Of a stretch of 64,000 nt of DNA, positions 8,105 through 16,618 are shown in pieces. Position 1 is the first letter of the stretch. Each line of letters starts with the position of its first letter. This DNA comes from Streptomyces nigrescens (GTDB taxonomy: Bacteria > Actinomycetota > Actinomycetes > Streptomycetales > Streptomycetaceae). The notes under the pieces are model-generated. The model made no database searches. It saw nothing but the letters and a program-made list of their open reading frames with translations, and was not told the origin of the DNA. Location: assembly GCA_024349765.1 (NCBI GenBank), contig AP026073.1, positions 5,208,001 to 5,272,000 of the forward strand. Direction: 5' to 3'. A program made the position numbers and the translations under genes.

Positions 8105-8835
8105 CGTTCAACCTTTACCGGCTTCATCCACGCCAGGTCGTAGTAAGAAACCTTGCCCTTGGCGTCTCGTGCGTAGCGTTGCGAGAACCTGGGAAATATG
8201 TTGGTCACGATCCGCACCTGCACGTATTCGATGTCTGACCCCCACAACTTGCCGGCCTGAGCGGTCGCGAATGACTGGGCGAATCGGATCGCTGCGTCCC
8301 GGGAGTCTTTTTCGCCCTGACTGAGGGGAGGATTCTCAACTTCCTTCTTCCCTTTTCGCACCCCTTTACCTGGAGTGTCGGCGACCTGATTCTTCTTTCT
8401 CATCTTTTCGAGTTCAGGGTCGCGCCAGGTTTCGAGCAACTGCGGCAATCCGGAGGTGACGCGGAATCCTCTCGAAGGCCAGAGCCGCTCTCCATAGAGT
8501 TGCTGCAGGGACGGCGATGTCACATCAGTCCACTTCGTGGTAATTACCGAGCCGTCCGGCTGGCGCTTTTTAGCTCGCACAAGGACGCCATTGTCCCTAT
8601 CTATAGGGTCGGGTGCAAACAGATGCCAATCCTGTACGAAATACGGCAACATGTAGGAAGTGATTTCCTCGCCATACTTCTCCTTGACCGGGTTGAACGG
8701 CATTTCATAAAGTGCCGTCATGCCGAAGTGAAGGGACAATGCCAGGGGGATAACAGCTCCGACTGCCAGCAGAATACGTCTCCTGGTTCTACTCCATTGC
8801 GCGAGCGGCGCACTTTCGGGACTCGTATCTTCCAC
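8101..8835 (-). CDS. DUF5819 family protein (SdpA-like)
   Basis: A 244-residue protein with one N-terminal membrane anchor (RRILLAVGAVIPLALSLHF) and a mostly extracytoplasmic body. PYFVQDWHLFAPDPIDRDNG is the diagnostic DUF5819 block, also resembling SdpA. A lysine-rich stretch near residues 140-165 (RKKNQVADTPGKGVRKGKKE) looks like a flexible insertion. The start is a GTG at 8835; the upstream ribosome site is weak. It sits between the peptide gene and the HTTM gene and overlaps the latter by four bases. DUF5819 and HTTM genes are commonly adjacent in actinobacteria, which supports joint work on a secreted substrate. The biochemical activity is unknown. Confidence 0.75.
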   Translation of the reverse strand: MEDTSPESAPLAQWSRTRRRILLAVGAVIPLALSLHFGMTALYEMPFNPVKEKYGEEITSYMLPYFVQDWHLFAPDPIDRDNGVLVRAKKRQPDGSVITTKWTDVTSPSLQQLYGERLWPSRGFRVTSGLPQLLETWRDPELEKMRKKNQVADTPGKGVRKGKKEVENPPLSQGEKDSRDAAIRFAQSFATAQAGKLWGSDIEYVQVRIVTNIFPRFSQRYARDAKGKVSYYDLAWMKPVKVER

Positions 8836-8922
8836 CGTTCAAGGTGCCTTTCGGTCGAGGCTGTGCGGCGGGCCCGGCATACGGGCCCGCCGCACAGGAC
8901 TAATTAAGGTGATCTTCTATCG

Positions 8923-9282
8923 TTAGTCGAAAGCGCGAGACATTCCAGACGCGCCGACCTCCGAAGGAGCAGGAATTCCGCCCCGCCGGAACATCTTCTC
9001 CTGAGCCTTTACAGGGTGATTCGCCGCATACTTCAGGCCTTCATAGGCGGCATTACCCACGACGCCCTGGGCAATGCCCTTGGCGAAACTGGCCCAGCCA
9101 CAACGCGGTTCCACACGGCCTTCGCCACCGACAACCTTCTCCGGCTTGGTGGACGCCTCCTGGAAGGCGACTGCAGTGGTTTCGGACTTGACGGAAGATT
9201 CCGCAGATGCGCTGGTCGCCGTAACGGCGGTGGCGCAAACGGCCACAGCGGCTCCCGCGATAACGAGCTTGACTCTGTTCAT
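8923..9282 (-). CDS. Small secreted peptide precursor, candidate SDP-like toxin
   Basis: A 119-residue preprotein. I chose the ATG at 9282 because GAGGGG lies seven bases upstream; it yields a clean Sec signal peptide (MNRVKLVIAGAAVAVCATAV then TATSASA, cleavage expected near residue 27). The mature part has an acidic/polar pro-segment, a single cysteine at residue 61 (EPRCGW), then an amphipathic Gly/Ala-rich stretch GWASFAKGIAQGVVGNAAY, a basic FRRGG and a tail ending SRAFD. No known domain is recognised. Position at the head of a DUF5819-HTTM operon matches that of SdpC-type toxin precursors, so an antimicrobial or signalling peptide is likely but unproven. The 87-bp gap to the next gene may hold a processing or attenuation site. 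Confidence 0.7.
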   Translation of the reverse strand: MNRVKLVIAGAAVAVCATAVTATSASAESSVKSETTAVAFQEASTKPEKVVGGEGRVEPRCGWASFAKGIAQGVVGNAAYEGLKYAANHPVKAQEKMFRRGGIPAPSEVGASGMSRAFD

Positions 9283-9362
9283 TTTTGTTCCCCTCTTTGA
9301 ATGATGCACTTACGGTCAGGGGTTGAGAATTCATCCCCGTGGTCGTAAGCGGCGCTCATGAC

Positions 9363-9391
9363 TTTATAAGAGGGAGCGATCTTGGCAAGTG
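9363..9391 (-). promoter_or_regulatory. Possible promoter of the SDP-like operon
   Basis: In the AT-richer region upstream of the peptide gene the minus strand has TATAAA at 9363-9368. Candidate -35 elements are TTGCCA (14-bp spacer, short) or CACTTG (17-bp spacer, weak). The leader to the ATG would be about 75 bases. No inverted repeat stands out. Confidence 0.3.
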
Positions 9392-9469
9392 TTCGAAATC
9401 ACAAATCAATCGAAGTTCACGGCAAAAGCTCGTTAAAGTGCCGTGCTCATTCGCGATTTTATTTGAGCA

Positions 9470-9931
9470 TTAATCCATCAACGAGTCGGCGCTGATTCTC
9501 CGGATAAGCGCTGACTGAATGAGGGATGATTTCGTGCGCTCAACGAAAGGTTCGTCGGCGATGCGCTGTAGCACCTGCTCGAAGTGCCTGGTTCCTGACA
9601 CGGCGACATGCACCAGGGCGTCGGCATCCCCGGTGACAGTGGACGCAGATACCACTTCGGGATGGTTCGAAATTCCGCGTCGGATCATCTCGGGTGTCGT
9701 GTTGCGGTGGCAGTAGAGCTCGATGATCCCCTCGGTCTGCCGGCTGGCCGAGTTTGGATCGGTCCGGATGGTGAAGCCCAGGATCGCGCCTTCCGCGCAC
9801 AGCTTGTCCACACGGCGCTTGACGGCTGGGGCGGAGCGGCCGACCTCGACGCCGATGTCCGCATAGGATCGACGAGCATCCCCGGACAACGCCCGCACTA
9901 TGCACTCGTCAATGTCGTTCGTCTTGCGCAT
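9470..9931 (-). CDS. Lrp/AsnC family transcriptional regulator
   Basis: A 153-residue protein with an N-terminal winged helix-turn-helix (DECIVRALSGDARRSYADIG then RSAPAVKRRVDKL) and a C-terminal RAM ligand-binding domain (VVSASTVTGDADALVHVAV). Lrp/AsnC proteins sense amino acids and usually control their own or neighbouring transport and catabolic genes. It lies 13 bp downstream of the amino-acid permease on the same strand, so the two are probably co-transcribed and the permease substrate is the likely ligand. A TTGA-N8-TCAA palindrome upstream of the permease may be its site. The ribosome site before the ATG is weak, consistent with coupling to the permease. Confidence 0.9.
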   Translation of the reverse strand: MRKTNDIDECIVRALSGDARRSYADIGVEVGRSAPAVKRRVDKLCAEGAILGFTIRTDPNSASRQTEGIIELYCHRNTTPEMIRRGISNHPEVVSASTVTGDADALVHVAVSGTRHFEQVLQRIADEPFVERTKSSLIQSALIRRISADSLMD

Positions 9932-9944
9932 GATTGGTGGCTTG

Positions 9945-11393
9945 TTATCCCGCTGCAGCCAGCCTGGAGCGACGTCTGCCGTACGCGGAATAGAAGGCGA
10001 GCCCCGCTGCCATCCACATCCCGAAGACCTTCCAGGTCACGGCGTCAAGGTCGAACATCCTCCAGATGCACAGGATGAAGCCAACGGCCGGGACGAAGGG
10101 GAACAGGGGGGCGCGAAAGGCGCGCGGCATATCGGGGCGGGTCCGCCGCAGGACGATCACAGCGACGTTGACGAGGGCGAAGGCAAACAGGGTGCCGATG
10201 CTCGTGGCCTCGGCGAGTTGCCCCAGAGGGACTGCTGCGGCGAGGAGGCCGCAGAAGAGCGACACGATCACCGTATTCGCGCGCAGGGCACCCGTGCGTG
10301 GGTGAACCCGGGCGAACGCCCTGGGGACCAAGCCGTCCCTCGACATCGCGAAGAGGATGCGGGTCTGTCCGTACAACACTGTCAGGACCACGCTTGCGAT
10401 GGCTACGACAGCTCCGGCTGCCAGCAGCACGGCCCAGAAACTCTGGCCGGTGACGCTCTTCATGATCCCGGCAAGCGCGGCTTCAGAGCCCTTGAAGCCT
10501 TGCCAGGGCATCGCGCCTACAGCGGCCGCGGCCACAAGGCAGTACAGCAACGTGACGATCGCCAGGGAGAGCATGATGGCACGCGGAAGGTCCCGTTGCG
10601 CGTTGCGTGCTTCCTCACCCGCCGTGGACGCGGCGTCGAAGCCGACGTACGAGAAGAAGAGCGTGGTGCTTGCGGCACTGACGCCGGCCATGCCAAGCGG
10701 CATGAACGGCGCATAGTTGCCGGCCCGGACGCCCAGGAAGGCCACGGCACAGAAGAGCGCGAGCGTCGCGATCTTCACGACGACCATGACGGTGTTCGCG
10801 CGGGCGCTTTCCTTCGCGCCGCCCAGCAGGAAGCCCATGGCGAGCAGCACAACCAGCAAGGCAGGAAGGTTGAAGTAGCCGCCGTCACCTGGCGATGAGG
10901 CCAGGGCCGCAGGGATCGTCACCCCAAGGGTTCCGTCCAGCAGCTCGTTCAGATACTGCCCCCAGCCCACGGCTACGGCCGCGACCGACACCCCGTATTC
11001 GAGGATCAGGCACCATCCGCAGACCCAGGCGACGAGCTCCCCGAGGGTGACGTACGCGTACGAGTAGGAGGACCCGGACACCGGCACGGCGCCGGCCAGC
11101 TCCGCATAGGAGAGCGCCGAGAACAAGGCCGTGAGTCCCGCGATGACAAAGGAAATGACGACCGCAGGGCCTGCCTCGGGTACGGCTTGCCCGAGCACGA
11201 CGAATATTCCGGTGCCCAGCGTCGCGCCGACGCTGAGCATCGTCAGTTGCCACACGCCCAACGAGCGGTGCAGCGAGCCCCCTTGGCCTTGGCCGCCTTC
11301 CGAGATGAGTTGTTCGACTTGCTTGCGCCGAAAGAGCGCAGAGCTTCTTGACGTAGTGGCCAGAGTGGTCAGCTCTGAACCTGGTTCTGACAC
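9945..11393 (-). CDS. APC-family amino acid permease
   Basis: A 482-residue transporter of the amino acid-polyamine-organocation superfamily. The first helix carries the substrate loop GATLGTGIFVVLG; AGAVPVSGSSYSYAYVTLGE and FFSYVGFDAASTAGEEARN are characteristic of the cationic amino acid transporter-like branch. About 12 membrane helices can be drawn. It would import an amino acid in symport or exchange at the cytoplasmic membrane. It heads a two-gene operon with the Lrp regulator. The substrate cannot be told from sequence. It is native-looking in GC, unlike the SDP-like genes downstream. Confidence 0.9.
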   Translation of the reverse strand: MSEPGSELTTLATTSRSSALFRRKQVEQLISEGGQGQGGSLHRSLGVWQLTMLSVGATLGTGIFVVLGQAVPEAGPAVVISFVIAGLTALFSALSYAELAGAVPVSGSSYSYAYVTLGELVAWVCGWCLILEYGVSVAAVAVGWGQYLNELLDGTLGVTIPAALASSPGDGGYFNLPALLVVLLAMGFLLGGAKESARANTVMVVVKIATLALFCAVAFLGVRAGNYAPFMPLGMAGVSAASTTLFFSYVGFDAASTAGEEARNAQRDLPRAIMLSLAIVTLLYCLVAAAAVGAMPWQGFKGSEAALAGIMKSVTGQSFWAVLLAAGAVVAIASVVLTVLYGQTRILFAMSRDGLVPRAFARVHPRTGALRANTVIVSLFCGLLAAAVPLGQLAEATSIGTLFAFALVNVAVIVLRRTRPDMPRAFRAPLFPFVPAVGFILCIWRMFDLDAVTWKVFGMWMAAGLAFYSAYGRRRSRLAAAG

Positions 11394-11526
11394 GGAAGTG
11401 CCCCCGTTAACGCCGCGCCATCAAAGATCAACAGCGCTCAGCCTAAGAGCGTCCCGAGGGCGGCGTAACGCGCCTTCGTTGCAAACATGTGGCTGATCGT
11501 TGCGTCTCGCGAAGAATGAAGCATAA

Positions 11527-12682
<1,156 letters not shown>

Positions 12683-12687
12683 CCCTG

Positions 12688-12714
12688 CCGCAGGCCCGCC
12701 CGACGGGCCTGCGG
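12688..12714 (+). terminator. Hairpin after hydrolase remnant
   Basis: A perfect 11-bp stem CCGCAGGCCCG / CGGGCCTGCGG with a 5-base loop begins six bases after the hydrolase stop codon. There is no U-run, as is usual for Streptomyces terminators. Confidence 0.6.
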
Positions 12715-12811
12715 CCCGAGGCTGCGTGCCGCGCCTTCACAGGAGTGGCGGTCTCGCAATCATGTCTGTCCATCCATGACACCCCTGACGTGCGGCGCGC
12801 TGACAGGAGTG

Positions 12812-12848
12812 CCCCCGGGCGGGGTTATGGCGCCCATCCGCCCGGGGG
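12812..12848 (-). terminator. Hairpin downstream of the hydA2-LLM2 remnant
   Basis: A perfect 11-bp stem CCCCCGGGCGG / CCGCCCGGGGG with a 15-base loop lies just beyond the 3' end of the LLM2 remnant on the minus strand. It probably ends transcripts from hydA2, and as a symmetric stem could also act on the plus strand. Confidence 0.5.
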
Positions 12849-12927
12849 AGGCAGCAGGCGCCTTTGTGCCGGCGCAGGCTCGGTATCCCCCGTAACCGGG
12901 TCTGCGCCCCCTGCATGCAATGCCCCG

Positions 12928-13096
12928 CAATGGCACGCGACGTGTTCGCCGACCATGCCGCCGAACCAGCGGCACTGCTCGCGCGCGTGAACGAGCGCGG
13001 CGGGCGAGGTGTCGTCGGTCAGGTACGCAGGTGCCGCATCAGGTCGACGACCGTCGACGCGGGCGGGTCCGTCCGCAGGACCAGTCCCAAATCCAC
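12928..13096 (-). pseudogene. Second LLM oxidoreductase copy, reduced to two fused fragments
   Basis: From a GTG at 13096 with GGAGG upstream the minus strand reads VDLGLVLRTDPPASTVVDLM, matching the first 20 residues of the intact LLM protein at 846-1853. It then hits a stop. A few bases on, in another frame, it reads HAREQCRWFGGMVGEHVA, matching a segment from the middle of that protein. Most of the coding sequence between and after is missing. It lies 11 bp after hydA2, the same arrangement as the hydA1-LLM1 pair. The protein is dead; the reciprocal decay with hydA1 is the interesting point. Confidence 0.8.
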
Positions 13097-13107
13097 GGTG
13101 GAGCCTC

Positions 13108-14499
13108 CTAGCTCAGGTACTGGCAGGTGGCGCGCGGCATGTACTGGCCATGGCCGGCACGCCCGACGAACTCCCGCTGCTCGATGACGAGTTCGCCGCG
13201 TGACAGAACCGTTTCCACCCGGCCCGTGACGCGCTTGCCCTCGTACGCCGAGTAGTCGACGTTCATGTGGTGCGTCGCTGCCGACATGACCTGCTCGGCG
13301 GTCGGGTCGTAGATGACCACGTCCGCGTCCGCGCCCGGCGCGATCGTGCCCTTCTTGCCGTACAGCCCGAACATGCGCGCCGGGCTGGCGCACGCGATCT
13401 CGATCCAGCGGCGGCGGCTGATGTTCCCGTCCACGACCGCCTGGTGGAGCAGGTCCATACGGTTCTCCACTCCGGGAAGACCGTTGGGGATCTTGGAGAA
13501 GTCGTCGCGGCCCAGCTCTTTCTGGCCCGCGAAACAGAACGGGCAGTGGTCGGTGGAGACCACTTGGAGGTCGTTGGTGCGCAGGGCTCGCCACAGAGCG
13601 GCCTGGTGCTCACGTGGCCGCAAAGGCGTGCTGCACACGTACTTCGCACCCTCGAAGTCGGGCTCGGCCAGATTGTCGGTGGACAGGTACAGGTACTGCG
13701 GGCAGGTCTCCCCGAAGACCGGCAGCCCCATGTCCCTGGCCGCCGTCAGCTCCGCGACGGCCTCCTGAGCCGCCACATGCACCACGTACAAGGGGGAACC
13801 CGCGACCCGGGCGAGCTGGATCGTTCGGTGCGTCGCCTCCGCCTCCAGCAACGCCCTGCGCACCTCACCGTGGTACCGCGGCTCTGTGTCGCCCCGCTCC
13901 AGCGCCTGTCGCACCAGCACGTCGATCGCGATGCCGTTCTCCGCGTGCATCATGATCAGTCCGCCGTTGTCCGCGGCCTGCTGCATCGCCCGCAGAATCT
14001 GCCCGTCGTCGCTGTAGAAGACTCCCGGGTACGCGGTGAAGAGCTTGAACGAGCTCACTCCTTCACCCACGAGCCGGTCCATCTCCCTCAGCGTTGATTC
14101 GTTCACGTCGGAGAGAATCATGTGGAAGCCGTAGTCGATCGCGCACTGGGCGTCGGCCTTCGCGTGCCAGAGATCCAGCCCCTGCCGCAGCGACTGGCCG
14201 ACCGACTGGATCGCGAAGTCGATGATCGTGGTGGTGCCGCCCCACGCGGCGGCACGCGTGCCCGATTCGAACGTATCGGAAGCGGTCGTGCCGCCGAACG
14301 GCATTTGCATGTGCGTGTGGGCGTCGACACCGCCCGGGATGACGTACTTGCCGGAAGCGTCGATGACCCGCTCGGCGGTCCACGCCTGCGTTCCGGTGGA
14401 AGCGATGGCGACAATACGGCTGTCTTCGATCAAGACATCCGCGTGGATCTCTTCGGCGGACGTGATGACGAGGCCACCGGTGATCAGAGTGCGGGTCAT
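13108..14499 (-). CDS. hydA: Dihydropyrimidinase / D-hydantoinase (hydA2)
   Basis: A 463-residue amidohydrolase that opens dihydrouracil, dihydrothymine or hydantoin rings to N-carbamoyl amino acids, the second step of reductive pyrimidine breakdown. Metal ligands are visible: GVDAHTHMQMP (His61, His63), SSFKLFTAYPG (Lys152, expected carboxylated), YVVHV, and VVSTDHCPFCF with the late Asp. The ATG at 14499 gives MTRTLITGGLVI and has a GGGAGG site; the open frame continues upstream but encodes no family sequence. It is the only intact hydA here and differs clearly in sequence from the hydA1 relics, so it looks like a paralogue or an acquired replacement. The product would feed the hydrolase at 17917-18759. 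Confidence 0.9.
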   Translation of the reverse strand: MTRTLITGGLVITSAEEIHADVLIEDSRIVAIASTGTQAWTAERVIDASGKYVIPGGVDAHTHMQMPFGGTTASDTFESGTRAAAWGGTTTIIDFAIQSVGQSLRQGLDLWHAKADAQCAIDYGFHMILSDVNESTLREMDRLVGEGVSSFKLFTAYPGVFYSDDGQILRAMQQAADNGGLIMMHAENGIAIDVLVRQALERGDTEPRYHGEVRRALLEAEATHRTIQLARVAGSPLYVVHVAAQEAVAELTAARDMGLPVFGETCPQYLYLSTDNLAEPDFEGAKYVCSTPLRPREHQAALWRALRTNDLQVVSTDHCPFCFAGQKELGRDDFSKIPNGLPGVENRMDLLHQAVVDGNISRRRWIEIACASPARMFGLYGKKGTIAPGADADVVIYDPTAEQVMSAATHHMNVDYSAYEGKRVTGRVETVLSRGELVIEQREFVGRAGHGQYMPRATCQYLS

Positions 14500-14649
14500 C
14501 CTTCGCGCCTCCCTGCGCTCACCGGGCACTTCCGTGATCCCGGTGCGGTCGTCGAGTCGAACGTGGCCCCACGTGCCCGGAGCTGGCGGCGCAGTAAGGG
14601 CAAGGGTGGTGGAGCCGGTCGTGCCCCGGGCTCGTAGGTGCGAGTCGGG

Positions 14650-14941
14650 ACCGGACGGCGAAGTCGACGAGGGTGGTGGTGCCGCCCCAGGCCGCCGCGC
14701 GGGTGCCGGTCTCGAAGGTGTCGGAGGAGGCCGTCCCGCCGAACGGGAAGTCCAGATGGGTGTGGGCGCCGACACCGCCCGGGATGACGTACTTGCCGGT
14801 GGCGCCCGGCGTGCGGTCGGCGGTCGGACTGCCGTGGGCGGCGAGGGCGGCGATCCGCCCGTCCTCCACCAGGACATCGGCGTGGACCTCATCGGCGGCG
14901 GTGATCACCAGCCCGCCCCGGACGACCGTACGGCTCACCAT
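14650..14941 (-). pseudogene. Dihydropyrimidinase N-terminal remnant (hydA1 5' part)
   Basis: From an ATG at 14941 the frame reads VVRGGLVITAADEVHADVLV, then GKYVIPGGVGAHTHLDFPFG (metal-binding HxH) and AAAWGGTTTLVDFAVRS, after which similarity to hydantoinases ends at about 14650. About 92 residues of a roughly 465-residue enzyme remain. It is on the same strand as the C-terminal relic at 1865-2370, and the two do not overlap in sequence, consistent with one gene split by about 12 kb of inserted DNA. The sequence differs from hydA2, so it is not a simple recent duplicate. The promoter region with a 14-bp operator-like motif is still present upstream. Confidence 0.85.
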
Positions 14942-15245
14942 GTCGGCTCCCTGCCTGTCTACCCGTGCCTGCCTGACGCCATGTCATGACCGGTCTACAC
15001 CCGTAGATTCCGCTCGAGAAGGAGACACCGTAGAAGCATGTCACCATCCGTGGCAATACCGTGACGCTCGATCAGTGCGCCGGGTGCGTGTTGCGCCGGC
15101 GATCAGCCGGTCGGTTCACCACGGGCCGCGGCGGTCCCGGAGGGGTGCGGGAGTGGCGCGATGGGCAGGTATCCGCCGACGCCGGCGGGCAACCCTCGCG
15201 AGCGGCACGACCTCATGGCGGACGACACAGAGAGGGCGGCAGGTC
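14942..15245. other. Intergenic, hydA1 promoter side to binding-protein gene
   Basis: About 300 bp between the divergent hydA1 5' relic and the binding-protein gene. It contains the TCTAC-N4-GTAGA motif at 14994-15007. Short frames here have no recognisable motifs. The plus-strand promoter of the binding-protein gene must lie here, but I cannot pick convincing hexamers. Confidence 0.4.
14994..15007. promoter_or_regulatory. Operator-like palindrome upstream of hydA1
   Basis: TCTAC-accc-GTAGA is a perfect 5-4-5 inverted repeat about 55 bp upstream of the hydA1 start. Read on the minus strand it matches the motif upstream of the beta-ureidopropionase-like gene (18804-18817) at 12 of 14 positions. 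A shared regulator of the pyrimidine/hydantoin genes is the likely meaning; its identity is unknown. Confidence 0.5.
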
Positions 15246-16118
15246 ATGGAGCAGCGCACACCGTGGGAGTTCTCCGACGACCGAGGGCGCCTGGTGGTGG
15301 CCGGACAGCGGCCGGAACGGCTCGTGACGTACATACAGGCCGGAGCGACCCTGTGGGACCACGGCATACGCCCGGTGGGCCTGTTCGGGTCGCAGCACGA
15401 CGGCACCGCCCCCGACCCCGCCAAGGGCGGTGAGCTGCCGCTGACTGAGATCCCCTACCTGGGCGCGGGCGCCGCGCTGCACCCCGACGCCCTGCTGGAG
15501 GCCGAGCCGGACCTCGTGGTGGCGGTGACGTACGACGGCGAGCAGCTCTACGGCCTGGAGCAGAAGACCGCGCTGGAGCTGGAGGCGCACGTACCGGTCG
15601 CCACCGTCGCGGTGGGCCCGGGCCGGAGCCTGGCCGAGGTCCGCGAACGGTTCGCGGCGCTGGCCGGCTCCCTCGGACGCGGCGAACCGCAGGGCCTGGC
15701 ACGGGAGTTGGACGCCGCGGAGGACGCCCTGCGGCAGGCGGCCGGCGGCCCGTCCCGGCCCCGGGTCCTGGCCCTGTCACCCGCCGGCCCCGACCGCGTG
15801 CATCTGGCCCGCCCCAGCTCCTGGCCGGACCTGCGGGCACTCGCCGAGCACGGCGTGAACCTGGTGGAGCCGCCCGCCGGCGCGGGCATCAACTGGTCCA
15901 CGGTCGGCTGGGCGGAGGCGGCCGGGCTGACCCCCGACATCTTCCTCATCGACGTCCGGGCCAACGCGACCCGACCCGAGGCACTGCGCGCCGACGCGCA
16001 CTGGCGCGCGCTGGAGACACACGTACGCCTCCTCCCGTGGAACCCGGAGGCACCGTGCAGCCGCCGCGCGCACAGCCGCTTCTTCTCCCAACTGGCGGTG
16101 ACCCTGCGGGCCGTTTGA
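15246..16118 (+). CDS. ABC transporter substrate-binding-type protein without signal peptide
   Basis: A 290-residue protein with the two-lobed periplasmic binding fold of the iron-siderophore/cobalamin class (GRLVVAGQRPERLVTYIQA at the N-terminal lobe, LLEAEPDLVVAVTYDGE, then a long helix and DIFLIDVRANATR in the C-terminal lobe). Chosen start is the ATG at 15246. No signal peptide or lipobox precedes the fold, and the open upstream sequence does not supply one, so the protein seems cytoplasmic. No permease or ATPase gene is adjacent. Signal-less proteins of this family do occur in Streptomyces; their ligand is unknown. It is divergent from the hydA1 relic and convergent with the aminotransferase. 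Confidence 0.75.
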   Translation: MEQRTPWEFSDDRGRLVVAGQRPERLVTYIQAGATLWDHGIRPVGLFGSQHDGTAPDPAKGGELPLTEIPYLGAGAALHPDALLEAEPDLVVAVTYDGEQLYGLEQKTALELEAHVPVATVAVGPGRSLAEVRERFAALAGSLGRGEPQGLARELDAAEDALRQAAGGPSRPRVLALSPAGPDRVHLARPSSWPDLRALAEHGVNLVEPPAGAGINWSTVGWAEAAGLTPDIFLIDVRANATRPEALRADAHWRALETHVRLLPWNPEAPCSRRAHSRFFSQLAVTLRAV

Positions 16119-16618
16119 CTCCCACGTACCCGTCTGTCCCGCCGCAGGTCTTGCTCGCCGTTGCGCGCTTTGCGGCGCCCCGCACGTACCCGGCCGTCCC
16201 GCCGCGGGTGTTGTTCGCCGTTGCGCCTGGCGGCGGGCGTTTGTGTGTCGGGTGCGGTGCCGGCCCTCCAGACTTCGTCCTCCGGTCCAGCCCCTCCCGT
16301 GAGTGGGAGATTCTGAGCTGGTTGGGGGCGGGCCTGATCTGTTGCCTGCGCGCACGTGGGCATTACGTGCACCCCCACCATCGTTCCCTTCCCCCCAACG
16401 GGAGGGGACGGGCCGGAGGGGCCGGTTGTGTGGACGTAAAGCGTCAGCAGTCCACACAACCGGCCCCGGAGGCCCGTCACCGCACCCAACAACCACCCAG
16501 CCCGCCGCAGGCGCAACGGCGAGAACAACCGCGGCGCCGCAGACAGGCACGTGCGGGGCGCCGCAAAGCGCGCAACGACGAGCAACAACCACGGCGGGAC
16601 AGCCAAAAACGTGGGGCG
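16119..16618. repeat. 500-bp intergenic block with long imperfect inverted repeat
   Basis: Between two convergent genes. The left part (about 16130-16235) contains TTGCTCGCCGTTGCGCGCTT followed by TGCGGCGCCCCGCACGT, and a second TTGTTCGCCGTTGCG. The right part (about 16500-16612) contains the near reverse complements (ACGTGCGGGGCGCCGCAAAG, CAACGACGAGCAA and CGCAACGGCGAGAACAA). A perfect 18-bp hairpin sits between them. Within each arm the module is itself repeated, so the block looks like nested copies of a dispersed Streptomyces intergenic repeat. No gene is supported. Confidence 0.7.
16418..16467. terminator. Strong bidirectional hairpin between convergent genes
   Basis: A perfect 18-bp stem GGGGCCGGTTGTGTGGAC / GTCCACACAACCGGCCCC with a 14-base loop; GGGCC/GGCCC outside it can extend the stem across a small internal loop. 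It lies between the convergent binding-protein and aminotransferase genes and would terminate both transcripts. Confidence 0.8.

Noticed and set aside
13108-14892. Longer hydA2 start at 14892
   Set aside because: The extra 131 codons are an out-of-frame reading of the hydA1 5' relic; family sequence and ribosome site begin at 14499.
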